Source of the DNA: Streptomyces aculeolatus
Lineage (GTDB): Bacteria; Actinomycetota; Actinomycetes; Streptomycetales; Streptomycetaceae
Length of the DNA: 64,000 nucleotides
Reading direction: 5' to 3'
NCBI RefSeq assembly: GCF_020400605.1
Contig: NZ_JAINRD010000009.1
Coordinates: 62,001-126,000, forward strand
Every line of letters begins with the position of its first letter. The stretch's first letter is position 1. Under the pieces are notes generated by a model. It saw nothing but the letters and a program-made list of their open reading frames with translations. It was not told the DNA's origin and did no database searches. The position numbers and the translations under genes are program-made. Positions 16,186 to 24,375 of this stretch are shown one piece after another.

Positions 16186-16971
16186 GTGAGCTTGAGGATC
16201 GTTGTCTGTGTGAAGTACGTGCCCGACGCCACCGGCGACCGGCACTTCTCCGATGACCTGACCACCGACCGCGAGGCCGTCGACGGCCTGCTGTCGGAGC
16301 TGGACGAGTACGCGGTCGAACAGGCCCTGCAGATCTCCGAGGACGCGGACGACGCCGAGATCACCGTGCTGACCGTGGGCCCCGAGGACGCGCGCGACGC
16401 GCTGCGCAAGGGCCTGTCCATGGGCGCCGACAAGGCCGTGCACGTCGAGGACGACGACCTGCACGGCACCGACGTGATGGGCACGTCGCTGGTCCTGGCC
16501 AAGGCCGTCGAGCACGTCGGCTACGACCTCGTCGTCTGCGGCATGGCCTCCACCGACGGCACCATGGGCGTGCTGCCGGCGATCCTCGCCGAGCGCCTGG
16601 GCGTCCCCCAGGTGACCCAGCTCTCCACCGTCGCCGTCGCCGACGGCAAGGTCACCGGCCGCCGCGACGGCGACGCCGCCAGCGAGCAGCTGGAGGCGGC
16701 GCTGCCCGCCGTCGTGTCCGTGACCGACCAGTCCGGCGAGGCCCGTTACCCCTCGTTCAAGGGCATCATGGCGGCGAAGAAGAAGCCGGTGGAGACCCTG
16801 GACCTGGACGACCTGGGCATCGACGCCGAAGAGGTCGGTCTGGAGGGCGCCTGGACCAAGGTCGAGGACGCCACGAAGCGCCCGCCGCGCACCGCCGGCA
16901 CGATCGTCAAGGACGAGGGCGAGGGCGGCACGCAGCTCGCCGAGTTCCTCGCGGGCCAGAAGTTCATCTGA
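16186..16971 (+). CDS. etfB: Electron transfer flavoprotein beta subunit
   Basis: 261 residues from ATG 16186, preceded by GGTAGGAGAGCC. Family landmarks are IVVCVKYVPDA at the N-terminus, ELDEYAVEQAL, VGPEDARDALRKGLSMGADKA, and CGMASTDGTMGVLPAILAERLGVPQVT, which forms the AMP-binding and subunit-contact region. With EtfA it makes the heterodimer that passes electrons from acyl-CoA dehydrogenases and related flavoenzymes to the quinone pool. Length is normal. The gene precedes etfA by 60 bases in the same orientation. Confidence 0.96.
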   Translation: MSLRIVVCVKYVPDATGDRHFSDDLTTDREAVDGLLSELDEYAVEQALQISEDADDAEITVLTVGPEDARDALRKGLSMGADKAVHVEDDDLHGTDVMGTSLVLAKAVEHVGYDLVVCGMASTDGTMGVLPAILAERLGVPQVTQLSTVAVADGKVTGRRDGDAASEQLEAALPAVVSVTDQSGEARYPSFKGIMAAKKKPVETLDLDDLGIDAEEVGLEGAWTKVEDATKRPPRTAGTIVKDEGEGGTQLAEFLAGQKFI

Positions 16972-17031
16972 GCCTCCGCGCCCCCTCCGCCGTTCCGCCT
17001 TCCGCCCTCGTATCGCAGGAGAACGAGATCC

Positions 17032-17994
17032 ATGAGTGAAGTCCTCGTCTACGTCGACCACGTCGACGGCGCCGTGCGCAAGCCGACGCTGGAGCTGCTG
17101 ACCCTCGCCCGCCGCATCGGCGACCCGGTCGCCGTCCACCTGGGCTCCGGCGTCGACGCCGCGGCGCCCGTGCTCGCCGAGCACGGCGCGGTGCGCGTGC
17201 TGACCGCCGACGCCGCCGAGTTCGCCGACTACCTCGTCGTGCCGAAGGTCGACGCCCTGAAGGCCGCGTACGACGCCGTGCAGCCGGCGGCCGTGCTGCT
17301 GCCGTCGTCGGTGGAGTGCAAGGAGATCGGCGCCCGCCTCGCGGTGCGGATCGGCTCCGGCATCATCACCGACGCCGTGGACGTCGAGGCCGGCGACGAC
17401 AGCCCGGTCACCACTCAGGCCGTGTTCGCCGCCGCGTACACCACCCGCTCCCGGGTCTCGCGCGGCACGCCCGTCATCACCGTCAAGCCCAACTCCGCCG
17501 CCCCCGAGGCCGCCCCGGTCGAGAGCGCCGTGGAGCAGCTGACGTTCGGCTTCGGCGAGTCCGCGGCCGGTACGAAGGTCGTGGGCCGGACCCCGCGCGA
17601 GTCGACGGGCCGCCCCGAGCTGACCGAGGCGGCGATCGTCGTCTCCGGCGGCCGCGGTGTCAACGGCGCCGAGAACTTCCGCCTCATCGAGGAGCTGGCC
17701 GACTCGCTCGGCGCCGCCGTCGGCGCCTCCCGGGCGGCGGTGGACGCGGGCTGGTACCCGCACTCGCACCAGGTCGGCCAGACCGGCAAGACCGTCTCGC
17801 CGCAGCTCTACATCGCGGCCGGCATCTCCGGTGCGATCCAGCACCGGGCCGGCATGCAGACGTCGAAGACCATCGTGGCCGTGAACAAGGACAGCGAGGC
17901 GCCCATCTTCGACCTCGTCGACTACGGCGTCGTCGGCGACCTGTTCGCCGTGGTCCCGCAGCTCACCGGCGAGGTCAAGGCCCGCAAGGGCTGA
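17032..17994 (+). CDS. etfA: Electron transfer flavoprotein alpha subunit
   Basis: 320 residues from ATG 17032, preceded by a GGAGAA binding site. The C-terminal FAD domain is intact: IVVSGGRGV, GASRAAVDAGW, VGQTGKTVSPQLYIAAGISGA, IQHRAGM and IVAVNKDSEAPIFDLVDYGVVGDL. The Arg and the Gln-Thr-Gly loop that contact FAD are all there. It partners EtfB in the cytoplasm. A perfect 14-bp hairpin ends the operon. No acyl-CoA dehydrogenase or ETF-quinone oxidoreductase is encoded nearby, so EtfBA probably serves unlinked dehydrogenases. Confidence 0.96.
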   Translation: MSEVLVYVDHVDGAVRKPTLELLTLARRIGDPVAVHLGSGVDAAAPVLAEHGAVRVLTADAAEFADYLVVPKVDALKAAYDAVQPAAVLLPSSVECKEIGARLAVRIGSGIITDAVDVEAGDDSPVTTQAVFAAAYTTRSRVSRGTPVITVKPNSAAPEAAPVESAVEQLTFGFGESAAGTKVVGRTPRESTGRPELTEAAIVVSGGRGVNGAENFRLIEELADSLGAAVGASRAAVDAGWYPHSHQVGQTGKTVSPQLYIAAGISGAIQHRAGMQTSKTIVAVNKDSEAPIFDLVDYGVVGDLFAVVPQLTGEVKARKG

Positions 17995-18049
17995 GCGGCG
18001 GACGCGGCTCGCCGCGACCGCCGTACCGCTGCCGTAGCAACTGCCGTTC

Positions 18050-18081
18050 GGAAGGGCCCGCGGTGCGCCGCGGGCCCTTCC
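18050..18081 (+). terminator. etfBA terminator hairpin
   Basis: A perfect 14-bp stem with a TGCG loop (arms 18050-18063 and 18068-18081), 56 bases after the etfA stop. Confidence 0.75.
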
Positions 18082-18180
18082 GCATGCCCGGGACCGGCGC
18101 GGATGCCGCGTGTGGACGGCGCGGAGGCGCCGCTGTGGCGCCGTGGTCGGGGCGCGCGGGTGCGTGGGAGGATGCGGCGC

Positions 18181-19110
18181 ATGAGCGGGAGCGGTAGCAC
18201 GAGCCCGTACGCCTGGCTGCCGCGGGGCGCACGGGAGTGGAGCCCGCCCTACGGCGGGCTGCCGAGCACCTGGCCGCGGTTCACGGCGGCGTACGCGCTG
18301 CTGGTGCTGCTGCGGATCACCGCGGACGTGCCGGTGCCGTGGCTGCTCGGAGCGGCGGCGGCTGTGGGCGCGGCGAGCGTGACGGGGTACTGGCTGCGCC
18401 GGCGCGGATTCCGGCCGCGGGGCGGCAGTTGGGTGGTCGCGGGGTCGGGCGCGGTGTCGCTGGTGGTGCCGGCAGGCACGGCCGGGGCGGCGGTGCGTAC
18501 GACGGTCGCGCGCGGGGGCCGGATCCTCGGCGGGGCGCAGGCGGCGGCCGCGGTGCGCGGGGCGGAGGCGCTGCTGCGGGCGGCGGACCGGGACCCGGCG
18601 GCGCCGGCGGCGGTCGGGGCGGCGGGGACGGAGAAGGACGGCGGGGCGCTGTACGTCGTGTACGACGAGGCGTCCGCGTTCGTGCTGCGGGTCCGCGCCC
18701 CCGGAGCTGCCGCCGGCCCGCGCGCGGACCGGGCGGGCGGGCGGCCGGGCAGGGGCACGGGCGCCCGGCAGCGGTCGCTCCTGGCTGAGCTGGCGGGGGA
18801 GCTGGGCGCCGAGGTGCCGCCGGCGGACGGCCCGGACGGCCCGGCGGGCGCGGCAGGCGCCGGCGGCTCGGGCGGCCCCGGCGACGTACCGGACGCGCTG
18901 ACTCCGGCCGGACGCGCCGCCGCGTCCCTGGCGGCGTCGGCCGCCGCGGCCGCCGGGAACCCGCTGCCGGACACGGATCCCGCCGTACGCCTCCTGCCCT
19001 GGCCGCCGCACCGCACCGCCGCCGCGACGGCGGACGGTGCGCTGCGCCTGCTGACGTTCGCGGTGCCGGTCGCGCTCTGGATCGCCCGGCTCGCCGGCGC
19101 CTGGTCCTGA
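18181..19110 (+). CDS. Hypothetical Ala/Gly-rich membrane protein
   Basis: 309 residues from ATG 18181, with GGGAGG nine bases upstream. Two hydrophobic hairpins lie near residues 38-66 and 80-105, and a last helix near 285-305. Between them is a long Ala/Gly/Pro-rich region that is probably disordered. The strand GGALYVVYDEASAFVLRVR near residue 160 could be a small folded domain. I do not recognise the family. It lies between the etfBA terminator and the convergent HxlR regulator. Codon usage fits its neighbours and the reading frame has a proper binding site, so it is probably expressed. Confidence 0.65.
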   Translation: MSGSGSTSPYAWLPRGAREWSPPYGGLPSTWPRFTAAYALLVLLRITADVPVPWLLGAAAAVGAASVTGYWLRRRGFRPRGGSWVVAGSGAVSLVVPAGTAGAAVRTTVARGGRILGGAQAAAAVRGAEALLRAADRDPAAPAAVGAAGTEKDGGALYVVYDEASAFVLRVRAPGAAAGPRADRAGGRPGRGTGARQRSLLAELAGELGAEVPPADGPDGPAGAAGAGGSGGPGDVPDALTPAGRAAASLAASAAAAAGNPLPDTDPAVRLLPWPPHRTAAATADGALRLLTFAVPVALWIARLAGAWS

Positions 19111-19132
19111 GGCGGGGGACGCCGCGCCCGGC

Positions 19133-19585
19133 TCACTCCGCGGGGACCTTGTGGACCTCGGTCTCGTCGGGTCGTAGCGGCCGCCCGTCCGCCGACAGCA
19201 CCTCCAGCCCGCGCAGGCGCCGCCCCTCCCGCCGATCGAGCAGCTCCGAGTGCGGTTCGCCGGGCGCGAAGGAGTTCGCCTCCCCCCACTGCCGCAGCGC
19301 CACGATGACGGGGAAGAGCTGCTCGCCCTTCGGCGTGAGGACGTAGTCGCGGTAGGCGCTGCCGTCCGAGGCGGGGACGGACGTCAGGATGCCGCCGTCG
19401 AGGAGGGTGCGCAGCCGCGCGGTGAGGATGTTCTTCGCCACCCCGAGGCTGCGCTGGAACTCCCCGAAGCGCCGGCTGCCGTCGAAGGCGTCCCGCACGA
19501 TCAGCAGCGACCACCAGTCGCCGATCGCGTCCACCGACCGGGCGACGGGGCATTCGCTGTCGTCGAAGCGCGTCCTGGCCACCAT
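19133..19585 (-). CDS. HxlR-family transcriptional regulator
   Basis: 150 residues from ATG 19585, with GAGGGAGGAA upstream. The family pattern is CPVARSVDAIGDWWSLLIVRDAF, SRRFGEFQRSLGVAKNILTARLRTL and the wing SAYRDYVLTPKGEQL. One Cys near residue 12 is in the position used for redox or electrophile sensing in some HxlR/HypR proteins. It is divergent from the MFS transporter across a 96-base gap that contains a dyad, so it probably controls that transporter. Confidence 0.92.
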   Translation of the reverse strand: MVARTRFDDSECPVARSVDAIGDWWSLLIVRDAFDGSRRFGEFQRSLGVAKNILTARLRTLLDGGILTSVPASDGSAYRDYVLTPKGEQLFPVIVALRQWGEANSFAPGEPHSELLDRREGRRLRGLEVLSADGRPLRPDETEVHKVPAE

Positions 19586-19616
19586 GGCGTTCCTCCCTCA
19601 AATGCAGTTGCAACAT

Positions 19617-19650
19617 GCTACCAAGCAAGGTTACCGTCATGGCTGGTAGC
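19617..19650. promoter_or_regulatory. Dyad between HxlR and MFS genes
   Basis: GCTACCA at 19617-19623 mirrors TGGTAGC at 19644-19650; extended copies of the half-site read TGCTACCA on each strand. It lies midway between the divergent starts and is AT-rich for this genome. It is a plausible HxlR operator. Confidence 0.45.
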
Positions 19651-19681
19651 AAGATGAAACCAGAGGCGAGGGGGAGTGCCC

Positions 19682-20941
19682 ATGCCCGGCAGCGGTGAGG
19701 CCGCGACACGACCGGCCGGAGTCCGAGGCGGAGAGGAACCCGTCCTGTCCCGGGGCGTCGTGATGCTCTTCGCCGTCGCCTGCGCCGCCGCGGTGGCCAA
19801 CGTCTACTTCGCCCAGCCGCTCCTGGTGGCCATGGGCGACGACCTCGCGATGAGCCCGGCGCTCGTCGGGAGCATCGTGACCCTGACGCACGTCGGCTAC
19901 GGGCTGGGGCTCTTCTTCCTCGTGCCGCTGGGCGACATGGCCGACCGCAGGCGCCTCGTCGTGGCCCAGTTGCTGCTGCTGGTGGCGGCGCTGGCGGTGG
20001 TCGCCGCCGCGCCCACGGCGGCGGTGCTGCTCGCGGGCATGGCCGCGATGGGGCTGCTCGCGGTCGTCACCCAGACGCTGGTGGCCTTCGCCGCGTCGCT
20101 GGCCCCGCCCGCCGAGCGCGGCCGGGTCGTGGGGCTCGTCACCGGCGGCGTGGTCATCGGCATCCTCCTGGCCCGTACCGTCTCCGGCGTCCTCGCCGAC
20201 CTCGCGGGCTGGCGCTCCGTCTACGTCGCCTCCGCCTCGCTCACGGCGCTGCTCGCCTTGGTGCTCCACCGCGTCCTGCCGCGGCACGGCGGCTCCCCGC
20301 CGGCGGCACTGCGCTACGGGCAACTCCTGTGCTCCACCGTCTCCTTGTTCCTGCGCGAACCGCTGCTTCGGCTCCGGGCGCTGTTCGGGCTCCTGATCTT
20401 CGCCTCGTTCAGCACCCTGTGGAGCAGCGTCGCGCTGCCGCTCAGCGAGCCCCCGTACGCCCTGTCGCACACCGCCGTCGGGATGCTGGGCCTGATCGGT
20501 GTCGTGGGCGCGCTGGCCGCGTCCGCGGCCGGCCGGCTGAACGACCGCGGGCTCTCCGGGCGGACCACCGGCCTCGCCCTCGCGCTGCTCGCCCTGTCGT
20601 GGCTGCCCCTGGCCTTCACGCGCAGCTCGCTCTGGGCGCTGGTGGCCGGGGTGATCCTGCTCGACCTCGCCGTCCAGGCGGTCCACGTCACGAACCAGAC
20701 CCTGATCTACGCGCTGCGCCCGGACGCCGGCAGCCGCCTCATCGGCGGGTACATGGTCTTCTACTCGGTCGGCAGCGCCACCGGCGCCATCGCCGCGACC
20801 GCCCTCTACGCGGCGGCCGGATGGGGTGCCGTGTGCGCGCTGGGTGCCGGGTTCAGCGGCCTGGGGTTCGTGCTGTGGCTCGCCACCCGGCGCGGTGCGG
20901 CGGCAGGTGTCCGGAAGGTGCGACCGCCCGCGGTCCGTTGA
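19682..20941 (+). CDS. MFS transporter
   Basis: 419 residues from ATG 19682, with GGGGGAG five bases upstream; GTG 19676 is a less likely start. Twelve hydrophobic segments are seen. The N-terminus has the NVYFAQPLL stretch typical of a drug/arabinose-efflux-like MFS subfamily, and the loop between helices 2 and 3 reads GDMADRRRL, the MFS motif A position. It probably exports a small molecule or drug, but the substrate cannot be named. Divergence from an HxlR regulator is the usual layout of an inducible efflux gene. Confidence 0.88.
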   Translation: MPGSGEAATRPAGVRGGEEPVLSRGVVMLFAVACAAAVANVYFAQPLLVAMGDDLAMSPALVGSIVTLTHVGYGLGLFFLVPLGDMADRRRLVVAQLLLLVAALAVVAAAPTAAVLLAGMAAMGLLAVVTQTLVAFAASLAPPAERGRVVGLVTGGVVIGILLARTVSGVLADLAGWRSVYVASASLTALLALVLHRVLPRHGGSPPAALRYGQLLCSTVSLFLREPLLRLRALFGLLIFASFSTLWSSVALPLSEPPYALSHTAVGMLGLIGVVGALAASAAGRLNDRGLSGRTTGLALALLALSWLPLAFTRSSLWALVAGVILLDLAVQAVHVTNQTLIYALRPDAGSRLIGGYMVFYSVGSATGAIAATALYAAAGWGAVCALGAGFSGLGFVLWLATRRGAAAGVRKVRPPAVR

Positions 20942-20970
20942 CGGTTCGCGGGCGCCCGGATACGTTCGCC

Positions 20971-20987
20971 TTCAACGTTTTGTTGAA
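20971..20987 (+). promoter_or_regulatory. Perfect dyad upstream of DUF6986 gene
   Basis: TTCAAC and GTTGAA face each other across GTTTT, 15 bases before the ATG. It sits at or just after the likely transcription start, a repressor position. Enzyme genes of this type in actinomycetes can be under IclR or similar control; the regulator is not identified here. Confidence 0.5.
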
Positions 20988-21001
20988 CACCGGGAGGCCG
21001 C

Positions 21002-22312
21002 ATGGTGGCGCAGGACGACCCGCCCGCGACGTCGATCGGCGCCTCCGTACGGGACCGGATCGCCGCCGCCCTCGCGCCCGTCGACGCCGAACTCGCCCGC
21101 CGGTACCCCGGCGACCCCGGCACCCGCCAGCCCGTGCACACCGTCTACGTCCCCGCCGACGCCTTCGGCGCCCGTACCGTACGCGAGTGGGGCCGCCAGG
21201 CCCTCGACGCGCTCGACGCGCACGCCCCCGACGCCGCCGTCCTGGCCGCGGCGCTCGGGCTGGCCGAGCCGGCGGCGGCCGGGGTGTACGACCGGGTGCG
21301 CGCCAAGCTCGCGCGCGAGCCGGTCGAGGACCTGCGCATCGACTTCGAGGACGGCTACGGGCCGCGCCCCGACGAGGAGGAGGACGCCGCGGCCGTGGCC
21401 GCCGCCCGCCTTCTCGCCGCCGCCTTCGCCGACGGCAGCGCACCGCCGTACGCCGGCATCCGAGCCAAGTGCCTGGAGGCCGCCGTCCGCGACCGGGGCA
21501 TCCGCACGCTCGACCTCTTCCTCACCGAACTGCTGCGGGCGGGCGGCGGCACGCTGCCGGACGGGCTGGTGCTGACGCTGCCGAAGGTCACGTACCCGGA
21601 GCAGGTGAGCGCGATGGCCGCGCTGCTGGGCGAGTTCGAGCGCGCGAACGGGCTGGCCGCGGGGCGGCTCGGCTTCGAGATCCAGATCGAGACGACGCAG
21701 GCGGTCCTCGGCGCGGACGGCCGCGCCACGGTCGCGCGGATGATCGACGCGGCCGGCGGACGGGCGACGGGGCTGCACTACGGCACGTTCGACTACAGCG
21801 CGGCGTGCGCGGTGAGCGCCGCGAACCAGTCGATGGACCACCCGGTGGCGGACCACGCGAAGGCCGTGATGCAGGTGGCCGCGGCGGGTACGGGCGTGCG
21901 GCTGTCCGACGGGTCGACGAACGTGCTGCCGGTGGGCGGCACGGCGCAGGTGCACGCGGCCTGGCGGCTGCACTACGGCCTGGTGCGGCGGTCGTTGGCG
22001 CGCGCGTACTACCAGGGGTGGGACATGCACCCGGGCCACCTGCCGACGCGGTACGCGGCGGTGTACGCGTTCTGCCGCGAAGGGCTGGACGCGGCGTGCG
22101 CCCGGCTGGCGGCGTACGCGGGGCGCGGAGCCGGCGGCGACGGCGGCGGGGCGGGGGACGTGCTGGACGAGCCCGCGACGGCGCGGGCCCTCAGCGGGTA
22201 CCTGCTGCGGGGCCTGGACTGCGGGGCGGTGGACGAGGCGGAGGTCACCGGCCGGAGCGGGCTGGGGCGGGCGGAACTGGACGCGCTGGCGGGGCGTTCG
22301 CCCCGGACGTGA
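21002..22312 (+). CDS. DUF6986 aldolase-like (HpcH/HpaI-CitE fold) protein
   Basis: 436 residues from ATG 21002, with GGGAGG six bases upstream. Features of the phosphoenolpyruvate/citrate-lyase-beta-like TIM barrel can be seen: EDLRIDFEDGYG (acidic metal ligands), AGIRAKCLEAA with an Arg in the substrate position, LTLPKVTYPEQV, and FEIQIETTQAVLG with the second metal Glu. The C-terminus has YYQGWDMHPGHLPTRYAAV. In Streptomyces this family often lies near glyoxylate or allantoin genes, but no malate synthase is next to it here. Reaction unknown; a C-C lyase or acyl-CoA lyase activity is inference. Confidence 0.78.
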   Translation: MVAQDDPPATSIGASVRDRIAAALAPVDAELARRYPGDPGTRQPVHTVYVPADAFGARTVREWGRQALDALDAHAPDAAVLAAALGLAEPAAAGVYDRVRAKLAREPVEDLRIDFEDGYGPRPDEEEDAAAVAAARLLAAAFADGSAPPYAGIRAKCLEAAVRDRGIRTLDLFLTELLRAGGGTLPDGLVLTLPKVTYPEQVSAMAALLGEFERANGLAAGRLGFEIQIETTQAVLGADGRATVARMIDAAGGRATGLHYGTFDYSAACAVSAANQSMDHPVADHAKAVMQVAAAGTGVRLSDGSTNVLPVGGTAQVHAAWRLHYGLVRRSLARAYYQGWDMHPGHLPTRYAAVYAFCREGLDAACARLAAYAGRGAGGDGGGAGDVLDEPATARALSGYLLRGLDCGAVDEAEVTGRSGLGRAELDALAGRSPRT

Positions 22313-22385
22313 GGACGGTCGTCGTGTGCTAGCGTCTGCGGCGACTTCTCACCGTAGGGTCCAGCCCTCGCCGTCAAGCCTCCCC

Positions 22386-22443
22386 GTGTCCGGCGACACC
22401 GGGAAGGTGGGAGTCACACCGAGTCCTGACAAAGGGTGTGACG
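22386..22443 (+). promoter_or_regulatory. Leader hairpins over the drrA-type ribosome binding site
   Basis: A short stem GTGTC-CGGC-GACAC (22386-22399) is followed by an 8-bp stem pairing GTCACACC (22413-22420) with GGTGTGAC (22435-22442). The second stem covers the AAGGG binding site and ends one base before the ATG, so it would hide the translation start. A -10-like TAGCGT lies upstream near 22330. Confidence 0.5.
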
Positions 22444-23466
22444 ATGGGTGCTGCCCACGGAGCGGATCCGGCTGTGGAAGCCGTCGATCTGATCAAGAGT
22501 TATCCGGCCGGCAGGAGCAAGCCGCCGGTGACCGCGCTGCGCGGACTGAGCTTCACCGCGGCGACGGGGACCGTGTTCGGGCTGCTCGGCCCGAACGGGG
22601 CCGGCAAGACGACCGCCGTGAAGATCCTCTCGACGCTCTCGGCCGCCGACTCGGGCTCGGCGCGCGTGGCCGGGTACGAGGTCGCGACGCGGCCCGCGCG
22701 GGTGCGCCGGACGATCGGGTACGTGTCGCAGAAGTCCGGTACGGACCCGATGGGCACGGCGACCGAGAACCTGCTGCTCGCCGGGCGCCTCCACGGGATG
22801 TCCCGCCGCGACGCGGCGGCGCGCGCCCGTGAACTCCTCGGCGGGTTCGGCCTGGCCGACGCCGCGGACCGGCTCGTGCAGACCTACTCCGGCGGCATGG
22901 CGCGCAAGCTCGACCTCGCGCTGAGCCTCATGCACCGCCCCCGGGTGCTCTTCCTCGACGAACCGACGACCGGGCTCGACCCCCGCGCCCGCGGCGAGGT
23001 GTGGGCCGAGGTCGCGCGGCTGACCGGCGCGGAGCAGATGACGGTGCTGCTGACCACGCACTACCTGGAGGAGGCCGACCACCTCGCCGACCGGCTCGCG
23101 ATCGTCGACCGGGGCAGGGTGGTCGCGTCCGGCACTCCGGACGAGCTGAAGAGCGGGCTGCGCGGGGACGCGGTGCACGTCGAGTTGGCACGGGCCGACG
23201 ACCGGGCGCCCTCGGTGGTGCGGACGGCGCCGGGACTGCGGGACGTCACCGTGCGACGGGCCACCGTTCGCGGCCGTGCGGACGACGGCGCCCGGGCCCT
23301 GCCGCTCGTGCTGGCCGCCCTGGAGGAAGCGGGCATCGCCGTGAACTCCGCGACGCTCGCCCGGCCCTCGCTCGACGACGTCTACCTGCGCCACACCGGC
23401 CGCAGCCTGAACGCCGATGCCGACGCCGACGACGCCGCTCCGGAGGCCGTGGAGGTGGCGGAGTGA
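22444..23466 (+). CDS. DrrA-type ABC transporter ATP-binding protein
   Basis: 340 residues from ATG 22444, with AAGGG seven bases upstream; GTG 22438 is too close to that site. Walker A is LLGPNGAGKTT, the signature is YSGGMARK, Walker B is VLFLDEPTTGLDPRAR, and the switch His lies in LLTTHYLEEAD. The C-terminal 90 residues match the DUF4162 extension of DrrA/NodI-like exporters and end DDVYLRHTGRSL. It powers the adjacent ABC-2 permease, with which it overlaps by four bases. Such pairs export drugs or lipids and sometimes confer self-resistance, but no biosynthetic cluster is next to it. Confidence 0.93.
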   Translation: MGAAHGADPAVEAVDLIKSYPAGRSKPPVTALRGLSFTAATGTVFGLLGPNGAGKTTAVKILSTLSAADSGSARVAGYEVATRPARVRRTIGYVSQKSGTDPMGTATENLLLAGRLHGMSRRDAAARARELLGGFGLADAADRLVQTYSGGMARKLDLALSLMHRPRVLFLDEPTTGLDPRARGEVWAEVARLTGAEQMTVLLTTHYLEEADHLADRLAIVDRGRVVASGTPDELKSGLRGDAVHVELARADDRAPSVVRTAPGLRDVTVRRATVRGRADDGARALPLVLAALEEAGIAVNSATLARPSLDDVYLRHTGRSLNADADADDAAPEAVEVAE

Positions 23467-24281
23467 CCACCGCATCCCCGCACCCCGCCGGCCCGGGCCC
23501 GTCGACCCTTGTCGCGCACTCCGTGCTGCTGGCCGGCCGGCGGCTGCGCGCGCTCGGACGGATGCCGGCGTTCGTCGTGATCGGCCTGGTGCAGCCGGTG
23601 ATCTGGCTGCTGCTGTTCGGGCAGTTGTTCCGCGCGGTGGTGGACCTCCCCGGGTTCACCCACGGCGACGGCGGCTTCCTGCGGTTCCTCACGCCGGGCG
23701 TGGTGATGATGACCGCGCTGTTCGCGAGCGCCTGGGCGGGGACGACGTACCTCCAGGACATCGAACGCGGCGTCATGGACCGGATGCTCACCTCGCCCGC
23801 CCACCGGGGCGCCATGGTGATCGCGACGATGGTCGGCCAGGCGGTCCAGACGCTGGTGCAGAGCCTGGTCGTGGTCGCCGTCGCCGTGGCGGCCGGCGCC
23901 CGGTTCCCCGGGGGCGTGCCGGGCGTCGGCGTCACCCTGCTCGCCGCGGTGCTGCTGGCCCTGGTCTTCTCGGCGCTGTCCGACGCCGTCGCCCTGCTGA
24001 CCCGCCGTCAGGCGACGCTCATCGCGATCTCCCAGTTCACCACGCTGCCGCTGATGTTCCTCAGCTCGGCCGTGATGGACCTGCGCCTCGCCCCGGGCTG
24101 GGTCGGTGCCGTCGCCGGCTGCAACCCCGTGGAATGGGCGGTCACCGCGGCGCGGGAGGCGCTGGGCGCCGGCACCGACTGGGGCACCGTCCTGGGGCAC
24201 CTGGGGCTGCTCGCGGCGACGGCCCTCGCCATGGGCCTGCTGTCCGTGCGCGCGTTCCGCAGCTACCGGAATCGGGCGTGA
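23463..24281 (+). CDS. DrrB-type ABC-2 permease
   Basis: 272 residues from GTG 23463, overlapping the ATPase stop by four bases. Six hydrophobic segments can be seen, with the typical ABC-2 features: PAFVVIGLVQPVIWLLLFGQLF at helix 1, FLTPGVVMMTALFASAW, the cytoplasmic coupling region DIERGVMDRMLTSPAHRGAMV and the late FLSSAVMDLRLAPGWVGAVAGCNPVEWA segment. Together with the ATPase it forms a complete half-size exporter. A hairpin separates it from the convergent FAH-family gene. Confidence 0.92.
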   Translation: MTTASPHPAGPGPSTLVAHSVLLAGRRLRALGRMPAFVVIGLVQPVIWLLLFGQLFRAVVDLPGFTHGDGGFLRFLTPGVVMMTALFASAWAGTTYLQDIERGVMDRMLTSPAHRGAMVIATMVGQAVQTLVQSLVVVAVAVAAGARFPGGVPGVGVTLLAAVLLALVFSALSDAVALLTRRQATLIAISQFTTLPLMFLSSAVMDLRLAPGWVGAVAGCNPVEWAVTAAREALGAGTDWGTVLGHLGLLAATALAMGLLSVRAFRSYRNRA

Positions 24282-24338
24282 CGTAGCGGGCCGGGCCCGG
24301 CGGACGGGCGGGGCGAACCGGGCGTGCGGCGTCGCCGG

Positions 24339-24370
24339 GGAGCGCCGGGCCGGTGACGGCCGGGCGCTCC
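24339..24370. terminator. Hairpin between DrrB-type permease and FAH genes
   Basis: Arms GGAGCGCC (24339-24346) and GGCGCTCC (24363-24370) extend by four more pairs after one mismatch. It lies between convergent genes. Confidence 0.6.
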
Positions 24371-24375
24371 GCGGG

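Noticed and set aside
16135..19011. A 958-residue open frame opposite etfBA
   Set aside because: Composition is that of a high-GC antisense shadow; both strands' real genes (etfB, etfA and the membrane protein) are clear.
22444..24281. Part of an antibiotic biosynthetic cluster
   Set aside because: No biosynthetic genes flank the DrrAB-type exporter; neighbours are a DUF6986 gene and a sugar-acid enzyme.
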